Shown piece after piece: positions 1 through 9,723 of a stretch of 64,000 nucleotides of DNA. Each line of letters begins with the position of its first letter. Within the stretch, counting starts at the first letter, position 1. The stretch lies in NCBI GenBank assembly GCA_027459505.1, contig DAIDIE010000031.1:62001-126000 (forward strand). The letters run 5' to 3'. This DNA comes from Acidobacteriota bacterium (GTDB lineage: Bacteria > Acidobacteriota > Terriglobia > Terriglobales > SCQP01). The notes under the pieces are model-generated. The model made no database searches, was not told where the DNA came from, and saw only the letters and a list, made by a program, of their open reading frames with translations. Position numbers and translations under genes: made by a program.

Positions 1-2
1 AC

Positions 3-1598
3 ACCGATCAGGTCGCAGTAGTGCAGCTCGACAACAGTGATCTGCCCTACCAAGCCGACAACGGGTTTGTGACTACCGGCCTGGAGCAGACCAGCACTAT
101 TTCGCATATCATGGGCGTGAACCCCGTGATTACCACGCTAACGTTCATTGGCTTCGTCCCCAACTACACCGTGGCCGACATTACCGACGGGATCGTTCTG
201 GTGGGTAGCTACACCTCCAGTACGGTGCATGAAATTCGAATCTCCGATCACACTGCCGATCCGGGGGGGGCGGCTTATCCCTACACCTTTACGGTCAGCG
301 GGTCCAGCACGTTCAGCGATGCGACCTGCAGTGGCATTTGCGGTATAGCGATCGACGGATCGGGAATTTCAGGCCGTACCGAGGCGATCGCCGCGACGCC
401 AACCGGTTACATCGAATTCACGCCATCAGCGCCGGGCACGAACTCGACGTTGACCAGTGCTGCCGCCGCGCCCTCGGAGGAGTTCGGCTACGATTCGACG
501 ACCTCCAATTGGATCATCACCAGCCCGTGGTATACCGGCAGCAGCGGAGGATTGCAGTACATCAACATGCTGAAGTCGTCCACGACGCTTGTGACGACGG
601 CAAACTACGTGGGAACCAAGCCCGATTCCGGTGTCATTGACGACACGACCGCGTTGTCGGTGATCCCGGATGAGGGTACGGGTACGAACTACCTGCTGAA
701 TCTGGCGGGGATTACGTCCATTTCATCGCCGACCACTCTACCCTCGGCCAGCTTTACCATCCCGCAGGGAACGTACTGCGCCAACCGGGCGGATTGGACC
801 ATGACGTCGATCCACTTCAATACTCATATCCTGATGTCGGGTCAGGAGTTGACGCCGTGCATTGCGGTTACGCAGCTATCGACGTCGAATCCTGGGTCGG
901 GGGTGAATCCAACCGCGCCAAGCGGAACATCGGCGATCCACTTTGGCCAACTCTCGGCGCCGCAGCCCAGCTATACCACCGGAGCACCGTACGGTACATT
1001 GAGCACCACCGGACTCGATCCGGACGGAAATGCCTTCAAGAACAGCGGCGATCCGCATCTGTTGGCAACGTTCACCAGTGTGCTGAACGGTGACGCCATG
1101 GGTATTGTGGTTGAAGACTCCGGGAGCTGGATTGCCGAAGTCAACCTGAGTACTCTGATGAACTTCAGTAGTGGGGTCAGCGCCCTATCGTCACAGGGCG
1201 AGATCAGCCCCTCGGACATGGCCTCGAATACGGCCTACCTGCGCATCTTCAACCCGGCGCCGGATCTGTTGAGCGCCAGCCCCACGACCATCACGCATGG
1301 GGCGAGTAACACAACAGTAACGTTAACGGGCGTAAAAGACACCACTGGCAGTTACGGTCATGGATTTGAGACCACCTCGACGGTCACGATCCAATACCCG
1401 ACTTCCACGGGTGGGGCCACCACCGCCACGACCACCCTGACTTCGTCGTCTCCGTACTTCTCATTTGTCAGCGCAACCGACATTCAGGTCACGCTGACAG
1501 CAGCCGAGTTGCAGTACACCGGTACGATAACGATAACGGTAACCAATCCGTCGCCTGGCGGAGGAACCAGCAGCTCCGCGACGATCACGATCAACTAA
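3..1598 (+). CDS. C-terminal part of a large secreted/surface protein with IPT/TIG-like end (5' partial)
   Basis: The reading frame is open to the left edge of the window, so the true start lies upstream; GTG at 21 is only the first start-like codon. The visible part of about 530 residues is rich in Thr, Ser, Gly and Asn, poor in charge and almost free of Cys, as in exported bacterial beta-sandwich proteins. The last ~90 residues, beginning 'PDLLSASPTTITHG', read like one IPT/TIG immunoglobulin-like domain ending in an alternating beta pattern with 'TITITVTNPSPGG'. I recognise no catalytic motif. A strong terminator follows directly, so this is the end of its transcript. Export is inferred from composition because the N-terminus is not visible. 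Confidence 0.7.
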   Translation, partial: TDQVAVVQLDNSDLPYQADNGFVTTGLEQTSTISHIMGVNPVITTLTFIGFVPNYTVADITDGIVLVGSYTSSTVHEIRISDHTADPGGAAYPYTFTVSGSSTFSDATCSGICGIAIDGSGISGRTEAIAATPTGYIEFTPSAPGTNSTLTSAAAAPSEEFGYDSTTSNWIITSPWYTGSSGGLQYINMLKSSTTLVTTANYVGTKPDSGVIDDTTALSVIPDEGTGTNYLLNLAGITSISSPTTLPSASFTIPQGTYCANRADWTMTSIHFNTHILMSGQELTPCIAVTQLSTSNPGSGVNPTAPSGTSAIHFGQLSAPQPSYTTGAPYGTLSTTGLDPDGNAFKNSGDPHLLATFTSVLNGDAMGIVVEDSGSWIAEVNLSTLMNFSSGVSALSSQGEISPSDMASNTAYLRIFNPAPDLLSASPTTITHGASNTTVTLTGVKDTTGSYGHGFETTSTVTIQYPTSTGGATTATTTLTSSSPYFSFVSATDIQVTLTAAELQYTGTITITVTNPSPGGGTSSSATITIN

Positions 1599-1619
1599 GG
1601 CAGCAAGGCATTTGCCTAA

Positions 1620-1664
1620 GCCGGGCCTCCGCGGGAATTCTGACCGCGGAGGCCCGGCCTTTTT
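1620..1664 (+). terminator. Rho-independent terminator after the surface protein gene
   Basis: A perfect 15-bp stem (arms 1620-1634 and 1644-1658, GC-rich) is followed by a run of T at 1660-1664. It lies 22 bases after the stop codon of the upstream gene. Confidence 0.93.
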
Positions 1665-1719
1665 GAGAGCTTACGCAGGCCGCCGGCGCCCGTAAAACAG
1701 AAACGATTAAAATGGAACT

Positions 1720-2784
1720 ATGAACTACCCCCGCAGGTTGCGGCAGTTGCGGCAGCGATTAAGGCGCTCGAATGCCGTCGCGCTGCTGGTCACACATTTG
1801 CCCAACGTGCGCTACCTGTGCGGTTTCAGCGGTTCGGCGGGGGTACTGCTGGTCACGCCGGAGCGCAGTCTGCTGTTCACCGACAATCGCTATCGCGAGC
1901 AGTCGGCTCAGGAGGTGCGCGAGGCGGAAGTGGTGATTCCGGAAACTGGCGGGGTGCGGCCCCTGCTGCTGGCTGAAATGGCCAGGCTCAAAGGCGTGAT
2001 TGCCTTTGAGGCGGAACATCTGAGCGTTGCCCTGCAGGAGGAGTTGTTTGCCCGCCGCCGCGGACTGGCGGTGCGGGGCTGGGTGGAGCGCCTGCGCGAG
2101 CGCAAGGAGCCGGAGGAGGTCGCCGCCATACGGCGAGCGGTGCGGCTGGCTTCCCGCGCCTTTCCACGCGCGGTAGCGCACCTGCGTCCAGGGATGAGCG
2201 AGCGTGGGTTCGCCGCGCGCCTGGAATATGAGCTGCGCGCTTCCGGGGCGGAAGGGTTGTCGTTTGAGACGATCGTCGCCTCCGGATGGCATGGGGCGCA
2301 TGTGCACGGGCGGGCCAGCCAAAAAGCGATTGAGAAGGGGGAGTTGGTCGTAATAGACTATGGCGTACTGCTGTCAGGCTACGTCAGCGACATGACCCGC
2401 ACCCTGCATGTGGGAACGCCTGACCGGCGGACGCGCGCGGTTTATCGCGCCGTGTTGGAGGCACAATTGGCGGCCATTGCCGCTGTGCGTCCTGGGGTGC
2501 GTTGCGGCGAGGTGGATGCCGCGGCTCGCAATGTGCTGGCCAAGGCGGGCTTGGGGCAATATTTTCAACATTCCACCGGGCATGGTGTTGGCCTGGAGAT
2601 TCATGAGGCGCCCCGCATTGCGGCCCAGGCTAAAGAAAAGCTGCAGGCCGGCCAGGTGATCACCATCGAACCCGGTGTGTACATCCCCGGCTGGGGCGGC
2701 GTGCGGATTGAAGATGTTGTTGCGGTGACCGAGCGAGGAGCCGAGGTACTCACCCCTACTCCCAAGCGGCTGCTCCATATTTAG
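1720..2784 (+). CDS. pepP: Xaa-Pro aminopeptidase (M24 family)
   Basis: Cytosolic dimetal aminopeptidase that removes an N-terminal residue preceding proline. An N-terminal creatinase-like domain covers about residues 1-125, followed by the pita-bread M24 domain. All five metal ligands are present: D213 (VVIDYG), D224 (YVSDMTRT), H288 (STGHGVG), E317 (TIEPGVY) and E331 (VRIEDV). At 354 residues it has the length of the short PepQ/YqhT-type enzymes. It is first in a run with accB, accC and thiE on the same strand, six bases before accB, so co-transcription is likely. The ATG at 1720 has only a weak upstream purine stretch. Whether it is a true prolidase for dipeptides or an aminopeptidase cannot be told from sequence. 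Confidence 0.93.
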   Translation: MNYPRRLRQLRQRLRRSNAVALLVTHLPNVRYLCGFSGSAGVLLVTPERSLLFTDNRYREQSAQEVREAEVVIPETGGVRPLLLAEMARLKGVIAFEAEHLSVALQEELFARRRGLAVRGWVERLRERKEPEEVAAIRRAVRLASRAFPRAVAHLRPGMSERGFAARLEYELRASGAEGLSFETIVASGWHGAHVHGRASQKAIEKGELVVIDYGVLLSGYVSDMTRTLHVGTPDRRTRAVYRAVLEAQLAAIAAVRPGVRCGEVDAAARNVLAKAGLGQYFQHSTGHGVGLEIHEAPRIAAQAKEKLQAGQVITIEPGVYIPGWGGVRIEDVVAVTERGAEVLTPTPKRLLHI

Positions 2785-2790
2785 GAATGC

Positions 2791-3270
2791 ATGGACTTTG
2801 ATGCCATTCGCAAACTGATCGATCCCCTGATCGACACGCTGATTCAGAAGCAAATCGACGAGTTCGAGTTCGAGCAGGGCGACCTCAGGATTCGGATCCG
2901 GCGCGGCGTGCCTGTCATGACCGTACCAGCGGTGAGCGCCGTTCCAGCGCCTGTGGCCAGCATGCCCGGCGCGGCGGCCTCGGCGCCAAGCGCCGGCCTC
3001 GCTCAGGCCGAAGCGCCACCGGAGGATCTTTTTATAGTGCACTCGCCGATTGTGGGGACCTTCTACGGGGCGCCCGCTCCGGGCAGCTCTGACTTCGTCA
3101 AACCAGGCGACCAGATTGAACCCGGGCAAGTGCTGTGCATCGTGGAAGCGATGAAGCTGATGAACGAGATCGAAAGTGAAGTGAGCGGCGAGCTGGTGAA
3201 GAAGCTGGTGACCAACGGGCAACCGGTGGAGTATGGCGAGCCGCTGTTCGCCATTCGTCTCAAAAAGTAG
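2791..3270 (+). CDS. accB: Acetyl-CoA carboxylase biotin carboxyl carrier protein
   Basis: BCCP carries biotin between the biotin carboxylase and carboxyltransferase parts of acetyl-CoA carboxylase, the first committed step of fatty acid synthesis. The C-terminal biotinyl domain has the signature EAMKLMNEI with the biotinylated lysine at K122. A Pro/Ala-rich flexible linker occupies about residues 45-75 and the N-terminal helix region is typical of the family. At 159 residues the length is normal. It starts six bases after pepP and is followed by accC, the usual bacterial order. Confidence 0.97.
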   Translation: MDFDAIRKLIDPLIDTLIQKQIDEFEFEQGDLRIRIRRGVPVMTVPAVSAVPAPVASMPGAAASAPSAGLAQAEAPPEDLFIVHSPIVGTFYGAPAPGSSDFVKPGDQIEPGQVLCIVEAMKLMNEIESEVSGELVKKLVTNGQPVEYGEPLFAIRLKK

Positions 3271-3338
3271 TTTTCCCGCCCGGCGCGTTGAGCGCGCTGA
3301 TGCGTCCGCCGCGCCGCTGCGGGAAAGAATCTGATCCC

Positions 3339-4733
<1,395 letters not shown>

Positions 4734-4823
4734 CCCGGCTTCCGGCGCTTGTAAGCGGCAACGGCAGGATGATCGTTTGCCCGATGAGCCGTCCGTGGCA
4801 GGGCGGCGAGGAGAGGTCGTTTA

Positions 4824-5504
4824 GTGAATGCCACGCGATTAGGCGGCCGCTTTCCGTTGCCTTCCGTCTACGCGGTTATCGATGTGGAAGTGGCGCGAAA
4901 GGCTGGTCTGCACGCTGTAGAAGCAAGCGTCAGGGTTCTAGCCGCGTATCCCCCGGGCGCCGATCCATTGATTCAACTGCGCGCCAAGTCCATGGACGAT
5001 GGCTCCTTTCTGCAACTGGCGCGCGACTGGGTGCGGCAATTGCAGCGGCGCTTTCCCAACGCTCAAACGATCATCAATGACCGGGCGGATATCGCTATGC
5101 TGAGTGGCGCGGACGGCGTGCACCTCGGGCAGGATGACCTGCCACCAGCAGCGGCAAGGAGGCTTTTGGGCGCTGACAAGGTCATTGGGTATTCCACTCA
5201 TAATGAGGCGCAATTGCGGGCGGCAATCGGACAGCCCTGCGATTACCTGGCGATTGGCCCGGTGTACGCAACCTCGACCAAGGAGAATCCCGACCCAGTC
5301 GTGGGCCTGGATGGCGTGCGCCGCGCCCGGGAGCTTTATCAGGGAGCGCTTGTTGCCATTGGTGGAATTTCTCTGGAGAACTGCGCCCCGGTTTGGCAGG
5401 CGGGTGCGGATTCGGTGGCTCTGATCGGCGATCTGTTCAAAGAAGATCCCGCGGCCAGGGTGCGTAAATTGCTGAGCCGCTATGCCCCCCTTACTCCGGG
5501 CTGA
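4824..5504 (+). CDS. thiE: Thiamine phosphate synthase
   Basis: TIM-barrel enzyme joining HMP-pyrophosphate and thiazole phosphate to give thiamine monophosphate. Family motifs appear in order: QLRAK at 51-55, NDRADIA at 85-91, GVHLGQDDLP at 98-107, GPVYATSTK at 145-153 and AIGGI at 178-182. The start is GTG 4824, chosen for the strong Shine-Dalgarno GAGGAGAGG at 4808-4816 seven bases upstream. No TPP riboswitch is visible in front of it, so it probably depends on transcription from the pepP-accBC side. Its 3' end overlaps the convergent neighbour by 14 bases. Confidence 0.95.
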   Translation: MNATRLGGRFPLPSVYAVIDVEVARKAGLHAVEASVRVLAAYPPGADPLIQLRAKSMDDGSFLQLARDWVRQLQRRFPNAQTIINDRADIAMLSGADGVHLGQDDLPPAAARRLLGADKVIGYSTHNEAQLRAAIGQPCDYLAIGPVYATSTKENPDPVVGLDGVRRARELYQGALVAIGGISLENCAPVWQAGADSVALIGDLFKEDPAARVRKLLSRYAPLTPG

Positions 5505-6660
5505 TGGGTGTATGCGGTTGCTTCCCAATGGCGCGCCGCAGGCGGTCGCAGGCGCGCGCCACGGCGTCCGCGAGTGGTCCACGGGTGAAGCCGCCATGGC
5601 TTTGTTCGCTATCGGCCCAGACGATCCGCCCGCTTGAAGCGACAAGGTGCATTTCGAAGCTCAAATCGCGTTCCGTCCATGAATGGCTGAGGTGATGAGA
5701 GATGGAGAGGCCGTGGGCGGAGGTCGCATCGGCGGAATCCAGGTAGCGGCTTTGGCGCAATTCGGTTGCGAAACCACGGAGGGCCGCCTGTGCCCGGTTG
5801 CAATCGGATAGAACTTGCAGCCCCGGGATCGAGAGCAGGCGGGTGATCACCATTTCGCGGGCGCTGTTGCCTAAATCCGAATCGCCGAAGCTGGAGACGC
5901 AGACCCGTTGCAGGCCTGCCAGGGTAAGGGGTCTACGCGCATCTGGCGTGGCCGGGGCAGGGGTGAGCCTTGGCGCGGCGGCGCTGCCCTGAATGGGCAA
6001 GGTGCCGCGCGGGTTCAGGAAGAGTTTGATCCAGAGGGCGGGAATGATGACGGTGTGGACGGCGCCGCTCAGCTCAACGGTGTCCTCCAGACCGGCAAAA
6101 ACAGGTTCGCTGTTGGCGGAAAAGACCAGCGCCCCGCGGGTTTCCGGTGAAGAGCGTAAAAGGCTGGCTACGGGGGCGCCATTCCAGATGTACCGTTGGC
6201 CGGCGCTCTGCGCCGCGGCGGTCAGCTCCTCATTGTGCAGCACGCCTTCCGTGCAGAGTGGCGCTCCTGGATCGGGTGGATCGTTTGAAAACGGCGGCGC
6301 CAAGGGTTCCGAGCGCCGGCGCCGCAGTTGCAGCAGGCAAAGGTCGCGAGCCTGATCACAACGCAGGGGCGTGGCCGCGGTGGATCGCCCCGCCTGCGCC
6401 AGGCGCACAAAAACGGCGTTGCGCAGCAGGCTGGCGGGTGCAATTACCTGATGTGCGGAGACGGCCACCGCCGTGCCAGTTGCCAATGGGTGGCCCTGTC
6501 CGTCGCTGATGCGCAGAATGAAGATGGACGGCGCCGTGCGCAGCAACAGGGAAGCGCACGGATTCTGCGCCGCCAGAGCCCGGAAGGAAAGCAGGGCGAG
6601 GAGGGCGGGCATGCACAAGCCGCACCAAGGGGAGTGATTCCTCGCGCGGATTCGGGTCAT
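5491..6660 (-). CDS. Secreted protein with degenerate trypsin-like N-domain and an acidobacterial C-domain
   Basis: A signal peptide spans about residues 14-31. Residues 40-215 follow the trypsin/DegP chymotrypsin-fold pattern: 'GTAVAVSAHQVIAPASLL' sits where the catalytic His segment would be, 'ARDLCLLQL' matches the Asp segment (D106), and 'TRGALVFSANSEPVFAG' replaces the GNSGGP serine motif. The nucleophile and histidine positions are A177 and S77, so it should not be a protease. Residues ~245-385 (CVSSFGDSDLGNSAREMVI...LLSIPGLQVLSDCNRAQAALRG) look like a periplasmic low-copy family that builds on a 'FGD..GN..RE' strand-helix unit. It is third in a minus-strand operon, 21 bases after its neighbour's stop. 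The fold assignment is my inference. Confidence 0.72.
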   Translation of the reverse strand: MTRIRARNHSPWCGLCMPALLALLSFRALAAQNPCASLLLRTAPSIFILRISDGQGHPLATGTAVAVSAHQVIAPASLLRNAVFVRLAQAGRSTAATPLRCDQARDLCLLQLRRRRSEPLAPPFSNDPPDPGAPLCTEGVLHNEELTAAAQSAGQRYIWNGAPVASLLRSSPETRGALVFSANSEPVFAGLEDTVELSGAVHTVIIPALWIKLFLNPRGTLPIQGSAAAPRLTPAPATPDARRPLTLAGLQRVCVSSFGDSDLGNSAREMVITRLLSIPGLQVLSDCNRAQAALRGFATELRQSRYLDSADATSAHGLSISHHLSHSWTERDLSFEMHLVASSGRIVWADSEQSHGGFTRGPLADAVARACDRLRRAIGKQPHTPISPE

Positions 6661-6681
6661 GCTCTTGCCTGCACAGGAGGC

Positions 6682-7161
6682 TTAGCCATGCACGTGTGCC
6701 TCGGCTTCGGCAGATTGGTACTCCACGCGACGCCCGGTGCGCGCCTGCAGAATGACCAGTGTCGTGTCGACCTCACCTTTGGACAGTTCAAAGATAGCGC
6801 CCTCGGAGTGTCCGTGCCGGTCAGTGAATCCCAGCGTGAGAAAATGCCGGCGCTTCTTGGACAGCAGAGCCAGCGGGGTGAGAGAAATCGCAGCCGCCAG
6901 GCGCCGCCCCACCTTTTGTCCGTACTCAATGGTTTCAATGCGGTCGTAGGCAATGGAGAAGCTCAGCTGCTTCGCGTGGAAAATCAAGTGCCGCGTATGG
7001 CTCAGGTCGAGACTGCCCATGGTGTGTTGTTTGAGTCCGGCAATGGTGCCCCCGAGGTAAAGGCAATGCGAGCCGCGTACCCCGGCTCCGGCTGGCGTGG
7101 AGAGCAGAACGAGTAAACCCACAAACCCCAAGCGGAGGGCGGTCTGGCTAAAAATGCGCAT
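6682..7161 (-). CDS. Secreted small protein, second of two tandem paralogues
   Basis: The start is ATG 7161, preceded by GGAGG nine bases upstream. The N-terminal hydrophobic segment ending TPAGAG is a signal peptide. The body (FHAKQLSFSIAYDRIETIEYGQK...SKKRRHFLTLGFTDRHG) alternates short strands with a basic KKRRHFLTL block and ends in HVHG. It aligns along its whole length with the gene just upstream, including IxYGxKxGRR, LLSxKRRHFLTL, SEGAxFExSKGxV and a final A-H-x-H. The start overlaps the upstream stop by 14 bases, which suggests translational coupling. The I-x-x-I-x-Y-G pattern recalls bacterial PH-like domains, but I cannot confirm a fold or function. Confidence 0.78.
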   Translation of the reverse strand: MRIFSQTALRLGFVGLLVLLSTPAGAGVRGSHCLYLGGTIAGLKQHTMGSLDLSHTRHLIFHAKQLSFSIAYDRIETIEYGQKVGRRLAAAISLTPLALLSKKRRHFLTLGFTDRHGHSEGAIFELSKGEVDTTLVILQARTGRRVEYQSAEAEAHVHG

Positions 7162-7618
7162 GGATTTCAGCCTCCTTGGTTTCAAACTTCACCGCCAGAT
7201 GGGTAGCGGCACTGAGCGCCTTGAGCAGGGAGTGGACCTGCCCTTTGGATACTTCGAAAAGCGCGCCTTCGCTGCGTCCCGCTTGGTCGACATAGAAGAG
7301 GGTGAGGAAGTGCCGGCGCTTGTGGGACAGCAGGAACGCAGGACTGATCCCGATGGCGAGACCAACCCGCCTGCCGCTTTTCTCGCCATAGCGAATTGAG
7401 CGGATGGCGGAGAGAGGTATACGAAGCCCGCAAAGGCAGTTCTTGCCCTTGAAGGTCAGAGCAGTCGAGCCGAGGTGGAAGGTGCCGCAGGCATGAGCCG
7501 GCAGAGGGGCGGTGCCGCCCAGAAAGGCCACTGCGTTGCCCCTCACGGCAACGGCAACGGTGACCGCCGAAAGCAGAGAAGCAAACAGCAGAGCTAGCCG
7601 GAGCGGATAGCGGGACAT
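7148..7618 (-). CDS. Secreted small protein, first of two tandem paralogues
   Basis: The start is ATG 7618 because AAAGGAG lies at the right distance upstream; a longer reading frame extends to 7714 without such a site. A signal peptide of about 23 residues is followed by a ~130-residue body with LTFKGKNCLCGLRIPLSAIR, RYGEKSGRRVG, LLSHKRRHFLTLFYVD and SEGALFEVSKGQV. The same blocks recur in the downstream paralogue, so the pair arose by tandem duplication. It heads the three-gene minus-strand operon that ends with the protease-like protein. The function is unknown; the strand pattern suggests a small beta domain facing the periplasm. Confidence 0.8.
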   Translation of the reverse strand: MSRYPLRLALLFASLLSAVTVAVAVRGNAVAFLGGTAPLPAHACGTFHLGSTALTFKGKNCLCGLRIPLSAIRSIRYGEKSGRRVGLAIGISPAFLLSHKRRHFLTLFYVDQAGRSEGALFEVSKGQVHSLLKALSAATHLAVKFETKEAEIHAHF

Positions 7619-7710
7619 AAAGAGCTCTCCTTTGAGAGAGCATAGGCAGGCGTTACGAAAAAAAGAATTCCCGCAAAAGGAGGGACACAAATGGGGGGAT
7701 ATCCCAGAAA

Positions 7711-7739
7711 ACAAAAAGCGGACCCGGGCAGGTCCGCTC
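7711..7739 (-). terminator. Terminator of the YfgM-like gene
   Basis: Read on the minus strand, a stem AGCGGACC/GGTCCGCT (7731-7738 and 7717-7724) is followed by T-rich sequence. It sits 25 bases after the TPR gene stop. Confidence 0.85.
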
Positions 7740-7763
7740 GTGGCGCCAAGTTTGGATGGCGGG

Positions 7764-8462
7764 CTACTGTTGTGCCGGCGTCTGATTGAGCTGCTGCAAC
7801 TTTTCCGAAGCGAGGTCGGCGATTTGGGTGTTGGGGTATTCGGTCTTGACCTGCTGATAGAGCTTGGCGGCCGCAGCCCGGTCTTGCTGGCCTTCCAATT
7901 GCGCCAGCAGCATCAGGGACTCGGCTTTAGGGGTCAGCGGCGTGGGATGAGCTACCGCGTCCTGAAGCTCCTTCCTGGCCAAGTCAAGGTGGTTCTGACC
8001 CTGGTAAAGGTTGGCGAGTGCGATACGCGCCAGGCCCGCCGCCGCGCCGCCTTTGTTGACTACCTGCTTCAGGGTGCTTTCCGCTCCGGCTTCATCTCCG
8101 GTTTGCAGTTGCGTAAGAGCGTAGTCATAGCGGGCAAGCTTGCCCGCGGGCGTGCCGCCATAGCTCTGGAAGACGGCTTGTAGCTGCTTTTGCGCCTTGG
8201 TGGCGTTTTCCTTTTCCAAGGCGGGTGTTTGTGGACTGCCGAGCTGGCCGGACTGGGTTTGCAGCGCCTGGCTCAGGCCGTTGCTGGCTTGCTGTTCGCG
8301 ATGCTGGTGGACGTAATAGACTCCGCCGATCAGGAGGGCGGCGGCAACGATCACCGAGCCATAGGTGAGCACCTCGTGCTGGCGGTTGAGGTACCACTCA
8401 TAGATCTCATCAAGAAAGCTGACGAACTCGTCGGACTTCAGTTCCTGGCGCTTAATGGCCAC
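7764..8462 (-). CDS. Membrane-anchored TPR protein, YfgM/TPR_21-like
   Basis: The N-terminal part (SDEFVSFLDEIYEWYLNRQHEV) precedes one membrane helix (YGSVIVAAALLIGGVYYV), and the rest is a run of TPR-type helices with Ala/Leu/Gln periodicity. This order matches the YfgM-like ancillary translocon/outer-membrane assembly TPR proteins. The start is GTG 8462, placed five bases behind AGGAG; the longer frame begins with TTG 8486 without a ribosome site. A clean terminator follows, so the gene is probably monocistronic. The role in secretion or envelope assembly is inferred from the family. Confidence 0.82.
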   Translation of the reverse strand: MAIKRQELKSDEFVSFLDEIYEWYLNRQHEVLTYGSVIVAAALLIGGVYYVHQHREQQASNGLSQALQTQSGQLGSPQTPALEKENATKAQKQLQAVFQSYGGTPAGKLARYDYALTQLQTGDEAGAESTLKQVVNKGGAAAGLARIALANLYQGQNHLDLARKELQDAVAHPTPLTPKAESLMLLAQLEGQQDRAAAAKLYQQVKTEYPNTQIADLASEKLQQLNQTPAQQ

Positions 8463-8546
8463 AATAGCTCCTGCCGCCGGATGCAACCGCCGGCGAACTC
8501 CTTCGCAATATCAATCCACCATGCTAACGGTTCCGTCGCCAGGCTG

Positions 8547-8574
8547 TCAAACTGAGGTGATCAAGCTGAGGTGA
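8547..8574. repeat. 14-bp tandem duplication
   Basis: TCAAACTGAGGTGA is followed directly by TCAAGCTGAGGTGA, 13 of 14 bases identical. It lies between the start of the YfgM-like gene and the DksA-type gene. Confidence 0.85.
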
Positions 8575-9069
8575 CCAAGACGGGAGGCTAGGGCGGTTGC
8601 AAGCCGCGAGGGGGCACTGGCCGGCGTGCAACCCCGGAACCGGCCGCAGCGTAATCGGCTTTGGCGCACCGTCCCGGATCACTCTAAAGGGCACAGCGCT
8701 TCGAGGGTGGGCGTGGGAAAACAGCCGGATGCTTTGTTTCCCGCCGCGGCAGGGAAGGCCTGACTCCAGGACCGCGGCGGCTCGGGCCACTTCCAACCCA
8801 ACGCGTTATTGGAAGCGAGCCGCACGTGCCCGGCCGCAACCTGACAGGAATCGTTCGCATCCTATGGAGGCCGGATCGCAAGGGCCTCAAGCGGGCCGCT
8901 GCTGCGAGCGGCGGGTTACGGATACGACTCCGGAGTTGGTGGGAGGGGACAAGGGGGTTCGGCGCTAAGGTTGTGAAACCAAGCCGGCCATTGCGACATC
9001 GAAACCCTACCCGCGTCCGTGGGCTTTGCTTTGTGGCGGTTGGCCGGGATGCGGCTTGAAGGAATGACT

Positions 9070-9099
9070 TTGACATGGAAAGCAGTCGAAGGGTAGTAT
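9070..9099 (+). promoter_or_regulatory. Probable sigma-70 promoter of the DksA/TraR gene
   Basis: A perfect -35 TTGACA at 9070-9075 is followed after 18 bases by TAGTAT at 9094-9099 (4 of 6 matches to TATAAT). It predicts a 5' leader of about 60 bases that contains the duplicated Shine-Dalgarno. Confidence 0.6.
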
Positions 9100-9133
9100 T
9101 GCTAATTTTCCGGCGCAGCCGGCCGATTGAACG

Positions 9134-9167
9134 TTTGAGGTGAACGGACCTTTGAGGTGAACAGACC
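9134..9167 (+). repeat. 17-bp tandem duplication carrying two Shine-Dalgarno sites
   Basis: Two copies of TTTGAGGTGAACRGACC abut each other (9134-9150 and 9151-9167, 16 of 17 identical), and the second ends exactly at the ATG of the DksA/TraR gene. Each copy has GAGGTG. The second, eight bases before the start codon, is the functional site; the first is 17 bases further upstream. Confidence 0.9.
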
Positions 9168-9524
9168 ATGGACAAGAAACGGCTCGATCAGTTCAAGAAA
9201 AAACTCCAACAAAAACAGAGCGACCTGCTGCGCGCCGTTTCCCGCAACGAACAGGACGGGCGTTCCGCCGACGAAGACGCGACGCAGGACATTGCCGACA
9301 AGGCGATCAACTCTTACACCAAGGAATTTCTGTTTCACCAGAGCAACTCCGAGCGCAGCCTGCTGCAGATGGTCGATGAGGCGCTGCTGCGGATTCGTGA
9401 GGGTAGCTACGGCCTGTGCCTGACCTGTGGCACCGAAGTAAACTCCAAGCGGCTGGAAGCCGTTCCGTGGACCCGTCACTGCATTGAATGTCAGGAGAAG
9501 ATCGAGCAAGGGGTTTTGAGCTAA
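9168..9524 (+). CDS. DksA/TraR-family C4 zinc-finger regulator
   Basis: Members bind RNA polymerase through its secondary channel and modulate initiation, often together with ppGpp. The protein has an N-terminal coiled coil (residues ~1-75) with an acidic tip region (DEDATQDIADKA, 36-45) and a C-terminal four-cysteine zinc finger, C84/C87 and C105/C108. At 118 residues it is shorter than E. coli DksA (151) and fits the compact acidobacterial type. ATG 9168 is fixed by the adjacent GAGGTG. A promoter lies upstream and a terminator downstream, so the gene stands alone. Confidence 0.9.
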   Translation: MDKKRLDQFKKKLQQKQSDLLRAVSRNEQDGRSADEDATQDIADKAINSYTKEFLFHQSNSERSLLQMVDEALLRIREGSYGLCLTCGTEVNSKRLEAVPWTRHCIECQEKIEQGVLS

Positions 9525-9548
9525 GGCCGTTTGCAAATACGGAAAGAG

Positions 9549-9581
9549 AAACGGGGGCGCACGGTCGTGTGCCCCCGTTTT
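9549..9581 (+). terminator. Terminator of the DksA/TraR gene
   Basis: Stem AAACGGGGGCGCAC / GTGTGCCCCCGTTT (9549-9562 and 9567-9580) with a GGTC loop, running into TTTTA. Confidence 0.9.
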
Positions 9582-9723
9582 ATTCCCGGTTTTCTCCATC
9601 CGCGCTTGACGCCGGTGCTATGATGGGCCTGATCAGGCCTGTATGCTGTCACCGGCCTGAACCGGGTGGGTGCGGAGGTTCATCTTCAGCTGGCCTTCGA
9701 ACGAATTCAAGCCGGGCGCCTGG

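Larger units (their letters stand above)
8463..9167. other. 705-base intergenic stretch
   Basis: I see no convincing gene here on either strand. It contains a 14-bp tandem duplication (8547-8574), a near-consensus promoter (9070-9099) and a duplicated ribosome-binding segment (9134-9167). I looked for RNase P RNA, tmRNA and common riboswitch signatures and found none. Confidence 0.6.

Noticed and set aside
4734-4823. Possible TPP riboswitch before thiE
   Set aside because: The THI-box core sequences are absent and the gap after accC is only 90 bases.
8463-9167. Possible RNase P RNA, tmRNA or cobalamin riboswitch in the 705-base gap
   Set aside because: None of the conserved core segments of these RNAs is present on either strand.
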